This document shows, piece after piece, positions 45,331-53,398 of a stretch of 64,000 nt of DNA (position 1 is the first letter of the stretch; each line of letters begins with the position of its first letter). The position numbers were made by a program, and so were the translations under genes. This DNA comes from Hydrogenophaga pseudoflava (lineage in GTDB: Bacteria > Pseudomonadota > Gammaproteobacteria > Burkholderiales > Burkholderiaceae_C). The notes below the pieces were generated by a model, which saw only the letters and a list, made by a program, of their open reading frames with translations, was not told where the DNA came from and made no database searches. The stretch lies in assembly GCF_031020795.1 (NCBI RefSeq), contig NZ_JAVHJP010000005.1, positions 65,362 to 129,361 on the forward strand, read 5' to 3'.

Positions 45331-46350
45331 TTACTTGGAGACGGGGACGATGCTGTGGGCGAGCGGTATGCCCACACCCTGTTCGCGGGCGCGGGCCAGC
45401 AGCATCTCGGCGGTGACGACGTCCTGCAGGGCGGAGCCGACGGACTTGTAGACCACGATGTCGGCGGCGTTCTGGCGCACGGCCTGGCCCGACACAAAGT
45501 CGCTGAGCGAGACCAGCCGGGACGACACATCGACACCGGCCCGGTGCGCGGCCAGCAGGTCGCCGGTATCGTGCGCCACCTCGTCGACCATGTCGGCGAC
45601 GATGAGGGCGGCCCGCGCCAGCACCTGCTCGTCCACCTCGCGCTGCTCGGGCAGGGTGGAGCCGACGGACACCACGGTCATGCCGGGTTCCAGCCACTCA
45701 CCCCGCAGCACGGGCGACTCGTCGCGGCTGCGCGCGGCGCACAGCACCACGTCGGCACCCCGCACCGCGTCCTGCGCTGCGACGGCCGGCTCCACGTTCA
45801 GCGACGCCTGGCTGCGCATGTCGGCGGCAAAGCGCTCACGGCTGGCGGGCGTGGGGCTGAAGACCCGTACCGCCGCCAGCGCGCGGACCGAGGCCAGGGC
45901 CAGCAGCAGCCCGCGGGCCTCGAAGCCCGCGCCGATCATGGCCACGCGCAGCGGGCGCCGGGGCGCCGCCGTGTCGATGGCGACCGCGGCCGTGGCGGCG
46001 GTGCGGATGCCGGTGATCCGGTTGCCATCGATCAGGGCGGCCAGACCCATCGTGGTCTGGTCGAACAGCGAGATGAGGTAGCTGGCCCGGCGGTGCGTCA
46101 TCGACGCCGAGATCAGCTTGCAGCCCAGGTGGCCACCCGAGGGCGACACGGCGGTGAGCGCGCGCAGCCACAGGCCGTCGCCGCGGGCCATGGACCGCGG
46201 CGGCACCATGGCCGGGCTGACGCCGCCGGCGTAGGCCTGGTGCAGCGCGCGGATGGCCGAGGGCCAGTCGGTCAGGCCGGCGACATCGGCGTCGGAAAGA
46301 AAAAGGGTCGGCGGCACGGCGATGGCCGCATCGGGGTGGGAAGCTCCCAA
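45331..46350 (-). CDS. Ornithine cyclodeaminase/mu-crystallin family reductase
   Basis: This 339-residue protein has a Rossmann motif MIGAGFEARGLLLAL, the upstream GGHLGCKLIS and RTAATAAVA stretches of the family, and the C-terminal DIVVYKSVGSALQD. Members include ornithine cyclodeaminase, alanine dehydrogenase and ketimine or imine reductases. In a catabolic operon it could reduce a cyclic imine or act on an amino acid by-product. The 109-base gap upstream holds a candidate operator and probably a promoter, so this gene may start its own unit. Confidence 0.85.
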   Translation of the reverse strand: MGASHPDAAIAVPPTLFLSDADVAGLTDWPSAIRALHQAYAGGVSPAMVPPRSMARGDGLWLRALTAVSPSGGHLGCKLISASMTHRRASYLISLFDQTTMGLAALIDGNRITGIRTAATAAVAIDTAAPRRPLRVAMIGAGFEARGLLLALASVRALAAVRVFSPTPASRERFAADMRSQASLNVEPAVAAQDAVRGADVVLCAARSRDESPVLRGEWLEPGMTVVSVGSTLPEQREVDEQVLARAALIVADMVDEVAHDTGDLLAAHRAGVDVSSRLVSLSDFVSGQAVRQNAADIVVYKSVGSALQDVVTAEMLLARAREQGVGIPLAHSIVPVSK

Positions 46351-46428
46351 GGCATGTCTCCTGTGAATGGAGACGCATGCTAGGGATGGGTGGCCCTTCG
46401 AGCGAGCCTGTGGACGCGAAAGCAGCTA

Positions 46429-46441
46429 TCCGGATTCCGGA
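46429..46441. promoter_or_regulatory. Candidate operator: repeated TCCGGA palindromes
   Basis: TCCGGATTCCGGA lies in the gap between the LysR gene and the ornithine-cyclodeaminase-like gene, about 80 bases before the latter's start. Two TCCGGA palindromes in direct succession suggest a dimer-binding site, possibly for the neighbouring LysR protein. Only position and symmetry support it. Confidence 0.3.
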
Positions 46442-46459
46442 CGGCTGAGCGCCCGGGCC

Positions 46460-47362
46460 TTACGGCGTCAGCAAGGCCGGCGCCGTTTCCAGGATGAGCC
46501 GGGACACCTCGCGCAGGGCCTGCGTGGAGGGCCGGTGCAGCGTGGTGCCCAGCACCACCGAACGGGGCAGCACCGGGTCGACGATGAGCAGGGTGGCCAG
46601 CCGCTGGCGCTGTGGCTCGCTCAGCTGGCCCGCCGTGATGGCCAGGCCGCCGCCGTGCGCCACGATCTCGTGCTGGAGGTGGATGGAGTCGGCCTCCGCC
46701 GCGACCGTCAGCGCCGCACCATGCTGCCGCGCCAGCGTCTCCAGCCGCGCGCGCAGGGGGTGGGGAGGCGACGGCAGCACCAGGGGCAGGGTCAGCACGT
46801 CCCTGAAGGCGATGGACTGGCGCCCCGCGAGCGCGTGGCCCAGGGGCACCACCAGCAGCAGCGGCAGCGTGGTCAGCACCGGCTCGTCCGCGCGCGCGGT
46901 GTGGTCCTCGCGCAGCAGCAGCGCGAGATCCAGCCGGCCTTCGTTGAGCCACTCTTCCAGCTGCGCGCTGGAGCCTTCGGTGATGTGCAGCTGCACCTCC
47001 GGAAAGCGTTGTCGGGATTCGGCAAACAGCGGGCCGGCGAGCAGGGCCACGGTCGAGGGCAGCAGACCGAGGCGGACCTCGCCCATGGGAACGCCCCGGC
47101 TGGTGCGTATGTCGTCGGCCAGCTGTTCGCCCTCGCGGATCAGCGCCTTGACACGGGGGTAGATGCGCTCGCCCAGCTCCGTCAGCACGACGCCACGCCC
47201 GGTCCTGCGGAACAGCCGGCTACCGGACTCCGCCTCCAGCTGAGCGATGTGCCGGCTGACCACCGACTGGGGCAGGTCCAGCGCGGCCGAGGCGCGCGAC
47301 AGGCTGCCCAGTTCAGCGACCTTTGCGAACAGGTGCCACTTGGAATCGAGGATGGTCTGCAA
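46460..47362 (-). CDS. LysR-type regulator within the catabolic cluster (TTG start)
   Basis: This 300-residue LysR protein has the DNA-binding helix-turn-helix right at the N-terminus (LFAKVAELGSLSRASAALDLPQSVVSRHIAQLEAE in order) and an effector domain with MGEVRLGLLPSTVALL. No ATG or GTG precedes the helix-turn-helix in a usable place. A TTG at 47362 follows GAAGGAGGG by three bases and is taken as the start. It sits in the same orientation as the operon, ten bases after the dehydrogenase gene, so it is co-transcribed with the pathway it probably controls. Confidence 0.9.
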   Translation of the reverse strand: MQTILDSKWHLFAKVAELGSLSRASAALDLPQSVVSRHIAQLEAESGSRLFRRTGRGVVLTELGERIYPRVKALIREGEQLADDIRTSRGVPMGEVRLGLLPSTVALLAGPLFAESRQRFPEVQLHITEGSSAQLEEWLNEGRLDLALLLREDHTARADEPVLTTLPLLLVVPLGHALAGRQSIAFRDVLTLPLVLPSPPHPLRARLETLARQHGAALTVAAEADSIHLQHEIVAHGGGLAITAGQLSEPQRQRLATLLIVDPVLPRSVVLGTTLHRPSTQALREVSRLILETAPALLTP

Positions 47363-47365
47363 CCG

Positions 47366-47373
47366 CCCTCCTT
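47366..47373 (-). promoter_or_regulatory. Strong ribosome binding site that fixes the TTG start
   Basis: AAGGAGGG on the minus strand overlaps the stop codon of the upstream dehydrogenase gene by one base and lies three bases before TTG at 47362. It indicates termination-reinitiation coupling and supports the rare start codon. Confidence 0.7.
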
Positions 47374-48332
47374 CAGCCAGACGCGAGCGCCTGCCGCACC
47401 AGCGCCTCCAGGTCCGCATCCGCCCGGAAGCCCGCCGCCTCGGCGTGCGGCGTGACCAGCGGCGGGAAGCGCCCGAACAGGGTTTCGATGCGCGCGTCGG
47501 GCGCCCAGCGCACCAGGTCGGCGGCGGGCACACCATGCACACGACCGACCGCCTGCACCAAGTCGGCCATGGCAAAGCGCAGGGTGGGCAGCGTCAGCAC
47601 CCGGTGGCCCTCCGTGGCCGCCACGTCGAAACGGGCCGCGTGCAGCAACTGTTCGACCACACAGGGCAATGAGGACGCCCAGGTGGTGGCGTCCGGCCCG
47701 GTGGGGCAGGTGAAGGCCCGGCCCGCCGCCAGTTCGCGGATGAGGTCGCTGAGGAAGGCGGAGAGCTGGCCGGTGCGCGCGGGCGGACGGGCCAGCACGC
47801 CCGGGATGCGCACGGCCCGGCCATCGACCCAGCCGCGCCGGCTGAAATCCTCCACCCACAGCTCGCCGATGCGCTTCTGGGTGCCGTAGGTCATCTGCGG
47901 ACGGCAGGGTGTGTCGTCGTCCACCACCGTGGGCATGTGGCCGAACACCGCGATGGAGCTGGCGAACACGAACACCGGCGCGCGATGGCCGGCGGCCACC
48001 TGCCGCTGCCCGTGCTCCAGCAGGGTCTGCGTGGCCTCCAGATTGACGCAGCGCGCCAGCGGGTAGTTCTGTTCGGCGGTGCCGCCGGGGATGCTGGCGA
48101 GGTGGAACAGCGCGTCGATGGGCGGCCCCTCTTCCAACACGCCGCGCAGCCAGCCGGCGTCGCCCATGTCGCCGGCGCAGTGCCGCACGCCCTCCGGCGG
48201 CTGGCCGTCGAATGCCAGGTCCAGCAGCGTGAGCCGGGTGACGGTCCGCTCGCCCAGCCGGCTGTCGGGCTGCAGGCGCTGCGCCAGGGCCCGCCCCAGA
48301 AACCCCGCTGCGCCGGTGATCAGCATATGCAT
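47373..48332 (-). CDS. NAD-dependent epimerase/dehydratase family dehydrogenase (DenD-like)
   Basis: This 319-residue extended short-chain dehydrogenase has the NAD-binding GAAGFLGRALAQ, the Ser strand VFASSIAVFG and the catalytic YGTQKRIGE (Tyr-x3-Lys). The order and the DALFHLASIPGG motif resemble D-erythronate dehydrogenase-type enzymes, which oxidise a hydroxy acid at C2. The exact substrate is not assignable. It begins 13 bases after the FAH-family gene stop and leads into the LysR gene. Confidence 0.85.
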   Translation of the reverse strand: MHMLITGAAGFLGRALAQRLQPDSRLGERTVTRLTLLDLAFDGQPPEGVRHCAGDMGDAGWLRGVLEEGPPIDALFHLASIPGGTAEQNYPLARCVNLEATQTLLEHGQRQVAAGHRAPVFVFASSIAVFGHMPTVVDDDTPCRPQMTYGTQKRIGELWVEDFSRRGWVDGRAVRIPGVLARPPARTGQLSAFLSDLIRELAAGRAFTCPTGPDATTWASSLPCVVEQLLHAARFDVAATEGHRVLTLPTLRFAMADLVQAVGRVHGVPAADLVRWAPDARIETLFGRFPPLVTPHAEAAGFRADADLEALVRQALASG

Positions 48333-48345
48333 CGCGGAGCTCCCT

Positions 48346-49314
48346 TCACCCCGCCACCACGCGCTGGTCGATCACGCCGAAGGGGCCGGGCCGGCCGTCC
48401 TCGAACAGCGCCTGCATGCGCACGCGGTCGCCGAACTTCATGAACCCGGTGCGGATCTCGCCCTGGTCGATCTTCTCGATCACACGGCGCTCCGCGATGC
48501 ACGCACTGCCGGCCGAACGTGCCTTGTTGCTGACCGTGCCGGAGCCGACGATGCACCCGGCGGTCAGTCGGCGCGTGCGGGCGGCGTGGGCGACGAGCTG
48601 GCCGAAGTGGAAGTTCATCTCGCCGCCGTGCGGTTCGCCAAAGCGCTCGCCGTTCCACTGCACCTGCAGCCGCATCTGCACCCGGCCGTCGCGCCAGGCG
48701 CCGCCCAGCTCGTCGGGCGTGACCGCCACGGGCGCGAAGGCGGTGGACGGTTTGGCCTGCAGGAAGCCGAAGCCGGTCTTCATCTCGTGCGGGCCCAGCG
48801 CGCGCAGGCTCCAGTCGTTGATCTGCACCACCAGGCGCACGCAGGCCAGCGCCGCCTCGGGCGAGGCGCCCATGGGCACCGGCCCGGTGACCACGCCGAA
48901 CTCGCCCTCGAAGTCGATGCCGTCGGCCTCGCTGGGCAGGGGCACGTCGTCGGTCGGTCCGAGGAAGTCGTCGCTCGCGCCCTGGTACATCACCGGCACG
49001 CTGTCGAAGTGGGGGATGGGCGACAAGTTGAAGGCCTCCTCCATCAGGCGGCCGTGGTTCAGGAAGGCCGAGCCGTCCAGCCACTGCGGGCTGCGCGGCA
49101 GCGGCGCCGTGCAGGTGCTCGGGTCGAAGTCGAAAGCGCCGGGCGCGGAGCCGGCGTTGAGCGATTCGTACAGGTCGGCCAGCGGCAGCGCCACGGCGTC
49201 CCAGCGTTGCAGGGCGTCGAGCAGGCTGCTCGCCACGGGGCCGGCGGGCACCGCGCGGGTCAGGTCACGGGAGACGAGCAGCAGGCGGCCGTCGCGCAGG
49301 GTTGCGAATTTCAT
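48346..49314 (-). CDS. Fumarylacetoacetate hydrolase (FAH) family protein
   Basis: This 322-residue protein has an N-terminal FAH-associated domain (about 1-75) and the catalytic barrel with metal ligands in IDFEGEFGVV and QINDWSLRALG, and GSGTVSNKARSAGS near the end. FAH-family enzymes hydrolyse, hydrate or decarboxylate the oxo-acids left after ring cleavage. The ATG at 49314 begins the typical MKFATLRDGRLL N-terminus. It lies 19 bases downstream of the cupin gene. Confidence 0.9.
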   Translation of the reverse strand: MKFATLRDGRLLLVSRDLTRAVPAGPVASSLLDALQRWDAVALPLADLYESLNAGSAPGAFDFDPSTCTAPLPRSPQWLDGSAFLNHGRLMEEAFNLSPIPHFDSVPVMYQGASDDFLGPTDDVPLPSEADGIDFEGEFGVVTGPVPMGASPEAALACVRLVVQINDWSLRALGPHEMKTGFGFLQAKPSTAFAPVAVTPDELGGAWRDGRVQMRLQVQWNGERFGEPHGGEMNFHFGQLVAHAARTRRLTAGCIVGSGTVSNKARSAGSACIAERRVIEKIDQGEIRTGFMKFGDRVRMQALFEDGRPGPFGVIDQRVVAG

Positions 49315-49333
49315 CGGTCGTCCTTCAACACCA

Positions 49334-49906
49334 TCAGGCCAGGGCCGCGGCAATGGCCGGGTCGTAGACGCCGTCGATCAGCACGAACAGCATGCGGCAG
49401 GGCTTGCCCGACCGGTTCGCCCAGGCGTGGTTGGTGCCACGCTGCACGACCACGCTGCCGGGCATGAGCAGCACCTCGCCCTCGTCGAGCACCAGGGTGA
49501 TCTCGCCTTCGATGACGACACCGTAGTCCACGCTCTCGGTGCGGTGCATCAGCGGGTGCGGCGAATCGGCCTTCACGGTCGAGGCCTTCTCGTCGCCGAT
49601 CTGTGCGAAGGCGCCCTTCATCTTGCCGGCCCCCTGCGACAGGAACTCCGCCGTGTCGGGCGGGATGTCGACGAAGCGCATGCGCGTGCCCTGCTTGGGC
49701 GGCGGCAGCATCAGCGGACCCAGCGTCGGGTCGGCGCCGTTGTCGACCGGGGCCGGGGTGGCGGCGGTGCTCCAGACCTCGTGGAACAGTGTGCCGGGGA
49801 TGGCGGCGATCTCGACCACGTTGGGCAGCGGGCCGCTGCTGGTGACGACGGCCTTGCCGTCGGCGCTGTGGCCGGTGACGACGCGGTAAATGGGGGGAAA
49901 GCTCAC
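49334..49906 (-). CDS. Cupin-domain protein
   Basis: This 190-residue protein has a single conserved cupin barrel in its second half. Motif 1 is represented by HRTESVDYGVVIEGEITL (His, Glu-like positions) and motif 2 by PGSVVVQRGTNHAWAN (His). The N-terminal half has weaker similarity and may form a second degenerate barrel. A role as small ring- or side-chain dioxygenase, isomerase or binding protein is possible. It is set within the catabolic operon, 16 bases after the cyclase gene. Confidence 0.85.
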   Translation of the reverse strand: MSFPPIYRVVTGHSADGKAVVTSSGPLPNVVEIAAIPGTLFHEVWSTAATPAPVDNGADPTLGPLMLPPPKQGTRMRFVDIPPDTAEFLSQGAGKMKGAFAQIGDEKASTVKADSPHPLMHRTESVDYGVVIEGEITLVLDEGEVLLMPGSVVVQRGTNHAWANRSGKPCRMLFVLIDGVYDPAIAAALA

Positions 49907-49922
49907 GGCATGTCCTTTTCAA

Positions 49923-50717
49923 TCAGTCTTCAAAAATCGCCACGGCCCGCGTCCAGCCGGCACTGGCGCCGCGGATCTTGTGCGGGAAACAGCTGATGGT
50001 GAAACCCGTGGCCGGAACGGCTTCGAGGTTGTGCAGTTTTTCCAGGTGGCAGTAACCGATGTCGCGACCGGCCTTGTGGCCCTCCCAGATCAGGGCCTTG
50101 TTGCCGGTCTCGGCGACCTTCTTCGCTGTGTGCGAGAAGGGCGCGTCCCAGCTCCAGGCGTCGGTGCCGGTCAGGCGCACGCCGCGTTCGAGCAGGTACA
50201 TGGTGGCCTCATAGCCCATGCCGCAGCCGGCGCCCAGGTAGTCGTTGTGGCCGTAGCGGCTGCCGGCGCGGGTGTTGACCACCACGATGTCCAGCGGCTC
50301 CAGCGTGTGCCCGATGCGCTGCAGCTCGGCCTCGACATCGGCCGCGGTGGCCACATAGCCGTCGGGGAAGCGGCGGAAGTCCAGCTTCACGCCGGGCTGG
50401 AAGCACCACTCCAGCGGCACCTGGTCGATGGTGATCGAGGGCCGGCTGCCGCCGTTCTTCGCGTCCTGCGTGGAGTGGAAGTGCCAGGGCGCGTCCAGGT
50501 GGGTGCCGTTGTGCGTGGTCAGGGTCACCCACTCCGCGGCCGCGGCCTCGCCGTCGGGGTAGTCCTCGGGCTGTGTGCCGGGCAGCATGGCCATGAACTC
50601 GGGCAGGGTGTCGGCGTGTTTCTGGTACGTGATCTTCGGTGCCAGCGGGGGCGGGTCGGAGAGCACGTCGTTTTCCAGGTAGATGGAGAGGTCGACAAAG
50701 CGGCGCAGGGGTTTCAT
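49923..50717 (-). CDS. Cyclase-family (kynurenine formamidase-like) metal hydrolase
   Basis: This 264-residue protein of the cyclase/KynB superfamily has the metal-binding signature HNGTHLDAPWHFH in the middle and DAWSWDAPF later. Family members hydrolyse formyl-amides, lactones or ring-fused amides. Presence with flavin hydroxylase and extradiol dioxygenase genes suggests cleavage of an amide, lactone or formyl group in the pathway. Its first codon overlaps the MFS gene stop by four bases. Confidence 0.88.
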   Translation of the reverse strand: MKPLRRFVDLSIYLENDVLSDPPPLAPKITYQKHADTLPEFMAMLPGTQPEDYPDGEAAAAEWVTLTTHNGTHLDAPWHFHSTQDAKNGGSRPSITIDQVPLEWCFQPGVKLDFRRFPDGYVATAADVEAELQRIGHTLEPLDIVVVNTRAGSRYGHNDYLGAGCGMGYEATMYLLERGVRLTGTDAWSWDAPFSHTAKKVAETGNKALIWEGHKAGRDIGYCHLEKLHNLEAVPATGFTISCFPHKIRGASAGWTRAVAIFED

Positions 50718-51871
50718 GCCGGTTCCTGGGCCAAGGAAGAAGGTGCATGCCCCGGCAGGCGGGACATGCACAAGACGGCCAGGCTGCCGATGAGCAGCGC
50801 CGCCAGACCCAGACTGCCGTAGCCGGCGGTCTTGACAAGGGTGCCCCCCAGCACCGGGCCGATGGCCGCGCCCACCATCAGCATGGCGGGCGTGGCGGCC
50901 ATGGCGCGGCCGCTGGGTTCGAGCCGGGCCATCAGGCCGAAGGCGAAGGTGTGGGTGAAGATCATCACCGCGACAAAGACCGAGGCCGCGCCGGCGAAGG
51001 CGTAGAAGCCGGGTGCGTTCATGATGGTCGCCGCCAGCAGGGCCTGGATCACCGGTCCCACCAGCAGCACGCGGCGTGCGCTCCAGCGCTTCTCGAAAAA
51101 GGCCGCCAGCGCGGCCGGCAGCAGGTTGACGAAGCCCAGCACCACCAGCACGCCGGTGATGGCGTTCAGGCTGAAGCCCCGGTCGTTGCCAGCGCGCTCC
51201 AGGAAGCTGAAGATCATGGACTGCACCAGGGCCATGGCGCTGATGCCCAGGATGCCGAACCACACGGCGCGCGGAATGGTGGCCACCGGCGCGCCCTGGC
51301 GGTCTGCCGGTGCGAGCTCGGGCTCGGGGAAGCCGATGGCGCAGACCAGGGCCGCCAGCAGCATCACCGCACCGAAGATGGCAAACAGCAGGTAGCCACC
51401 CGCCGCGGCGATGGCCTTGGGCGAGGTGCCCAGGAACAGCACGGCAAACACGCCCAGGCCCACGCCCACCATGGCGAACTTCAGGTGTGGGTTGGCGCTG
51501 CGTGCGATGGTGCCGTGGGTGGCGCTCAGCGCCGCACCGGCCGCCAGGCCACCGGCCGCGTGCAGCACGGCCATGGTGGTGTAGTCCAGCGGCTGCGAGA
51601 GCAGGCCGAAGCAGGTGGCAGCGATCGCGTAACCGCCGGCGGCCACCCAGCGCCCCTTGACGCGCTGGAAGCGCGAGGCCAGGAACACGCTGGAGAGCAC
51701 GGCGCCGATCAGGAACAGCGTGGCAAGGCCGCCGGCCTGCTGGGGGTCGAGCTTGTAGTATTGGATCAGGGTGCCGACCCAGACGGGCAGCGCCATGAGG
51801 TCGATCATGCCGGCGCAGTGCGCGACGATCAGGGCCACATGGCCGAAGGTGCTGGTGGAGCGTGTGCTCAT
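50714..51871 (-). CDS. Major facilitator superfamily transporter
   Basis: This 385-residue membrane protein has about twelve hydrophobic segments in two halves. The central loop follows the first six segments (PEPELAPADRQGAP). The N-terminal MIDLMALPVWVGTLIQYY segment and ASRFQRVKGRW loop are MFS-like. It probably imports the pathway substrate or exports an intermediate. It is flanked closely by the cyclase and flavin monooxygenase genes in the same operon. Confidence 0.9.
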   Translation of the reverse strand: MSTRSTSTFGHVALIVAHCAGMIDLMALPVWVGTLIQYYKLDPQQAGGLATLFLIGAVLSSVFLASRFQRVKGRWVAAGGYAIAATCFGLLSQPLDYTTMAVLHAAGGLAAGAALSATHGTIARSANPHLKFAMVGVGLGVFAVLFLGTSPKAIAAAGGYLLFAIFGAVMLLAALVCAIGFPEPELAPADRQGAPVATIPRAVWFGILGISAMALVQSMIFSFLERAGNDRGFSLNAITGVLVVLGFVNLLPAALAAFFEKRWSARRVLLVGPVIQALLAATIMNAPGFYAFAGAASVFVAVMIFTHTFAFGLMARLEPSGRAMAATPAMLMVGAAIGPVLGGTLVKTAGYGSLGLAALLIGSLAVLCMSRLPGHAPSSLAQEPA

Positions 51872-51884
51872 GGCGGACTCCTTC

Positions 51885-53015
51885 TCAGATGGGTTGGGCC
51901 AGCGCCATCAGCGAGTCGCGCATGATCCGACTGTGTTCTTCCTTGTCGCCGCCAGCGACCTCGATCTCGCCCAGGCGGGCCGAGTTCTGCACCACCATGC
52001 GGCAGCGCTCCCAGCGCCGCTGCTCGAACGCGGCCAGGGCCTGGTCCACTGCAGTTGCACGCGCCAGTTCCTCGGCCAGCACCAGCGCGTCCTCGATGCC
52101 GATGCAGGCGCCCGAGGCCAGGTGCGGCGTGGTGGCGTGCACCGTGTCGCCGATCAGCACCACGCGGCCACTGAACCAGGGGCGCGGCATCAGCAGGCCT
52201 TCGAGCGGTCGGTAGATGATTTGCGAATCCGGACCGATCTGCTCGCGGATGGCCAACAGCGCGGGCGCGGAGAAGTCGGCCAGCAGGCCGCGCAGGTGGT
52301 CCACGAACGTGGCGGGGTCGACGTGCTGTTTGGTGGGGCACGGCTCGGTGACGAAGAGGTACATCTCGGTTTTCGAGACCGGGTTCACGCCGGGCTTGAT
52401 GCGCGGCCCCATCCACATGACGCAGGTCTCGATTTCGGGTGGCCGCGGCAGCACGGCCCGCCAGACGGCCTGGCCGCTGTACTGGGGCTTGGGCGCCTGC
52501 GGGAACACCGCCTCGCGCACCGTGGAGTACAGGCCGTCGGCGCCGATGACCAGGTCGTAACGCTGGCGGCTGCCGTCGGTGAAGCTCACTTCCACGCCGT
52601 CGGCGTCCTGCTCGATGGCGGTGAAGGTGCAGCCCAGGCGCACGTTGGTGCCGCTGGCCCGCGTGGCCTCGGCCAGGATGCGGGCCAGCACCGGCCGCAT
52701 GATGGCGCCGCCGCCCGGAATGTCGGTGCCGGCGATGCGCGGCGTGGGCAGCTCGGCCACCTTGGGGCCGTGGGGCAGACACAGCTGCACGCCGTCGGCG
52801 GCGCTGCCGTGTTCCAGGAAAGCGTCCAGCACGCCCAGGGAGCGCAAGGCACGCAGCGTGGCGCCGCCCAGGCTGATGCCGGCGCCGTAGCTGCGCCAGC
52901 CGGGATCGATCTCGACCAGGTCGACCTCGGCGCCCTGCTTGCGCAGTTCGATGGCGGCCGACATGCCGGAGAAGCCTCCGCCGATGATGAGGATGCGTGG
53001 TGCAACGAGGTTCAT
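51885..53015 (-). CDS. FAD-dependent aromatic-ring monooxygenase
   Basis: This 376-residue class A flavin hydroxylase has the FAD-binding ILIIGGGFSGMSAAIELRK, the DG motif region VIGADGLYSTVRE and the GD motif VVLIGDTVHATTPHLASG. The size and motifs match salicylate or hydroxybenzoate hydroxylases. It would add a hydroxyl to a phenolic or N-heterocyclic ring, preparing it for extradiol cleavage by the dioxygenase encoded upstream. It overlaps the Rieske gene by four bases. Confidence 0.92.
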   Translation of the reverse strand: MNLVAPRILIIGGGFSGMSAAIELRKQGAEVDLVEIDPGWRSYGAGISLGGATLRALRSLGVLDAFLEHGSAADGVQLCLPHGPKVAELPTPRIAGTDIPGGGAIMRPVLARILAEATRASGTNVRLGCTFTAIEQDADGVEVSFTDGSRQRYDLVIGADGLYSTVREAVFPQAPKPQYSGQAVWRAVLPRPPEIETCVMWMGPRIKPGVNPVSKTEMYLFVTEPCPTKQHVDPATFVDHLRGLLADFSAPALLAIREQIGPDSQIIYRPLEGLLMPRPWFSGRVVLIGDTVHATTPHLASGACIGIEDALVLAEELARATAVDQALAAFEQRRWERCRMVVQNSARLGEIEVAGGDKEEHSRIMRDSLMALAQPI

Positions 53016-53398
53016 GTTTTGTCTCCTGGGGTCTTTGTGGGGATTTGCAGGTCGGGTGGCGGTGCGAGCATCAGATCACCCTGCGGGGTCAGGGTGAATG
53101 GCACCGGGGTCAGCCGGTCGCCAAGACAGGGGCCCTGCACGCACAGGCCACTGTCGAGTTCGAACAACGCGCCATGGGCGGCGCAGACGATGCGGTCGCC
53201 CGCGGCGTTCAGGTAGGCGTCGCGGCGCCATGGCAGCGGCGTGCCGTGGTGTGGGCAACGGTCGGCCCAGAGCTGCACCTGCGCGCCACGGCGCACCGCG
53301 AACACGGTGGCGCGACCCCGGCCCGCCGGGTCGAAGCCGCGCGCGCCGCCGTCGGGCAGATCGGCCAGCGCGCACAGGCGCACGGCGGACTCAGGCAT
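53012..53398 (-). CDS. Small Rieske [2Fe-2S] protein
   Basis: This 128-residue protein is a single Rieske domain. Its cluster motifs are CPHHGTPLP and CAAHGALFEL (C-x-H and C-x2-H). It resembles Rieske-type ferredoxins serving oxygenases. No Rieske dioxygenase alpha subunit is encoded nearby; the neighbours are a flavin hydroxylase and an extradiol dioxygenase, so its partner is uncertain. It may keep the dioxygenase iron reduced. It overlaps both adjacent genes. Confidence 0.9.
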   Translation of the reverse strand: MPESAVRLCALADLPDGGARGFDPAGRGRATVFAVRRGAQVQLWADRCPHHGTPLPWRRDAYLNAAGDRIVCAAHGALFELDSGLCVQGPCLGDRLTPVPFTLTPQGDLMLAPPPDLQIPTKTPGDKT

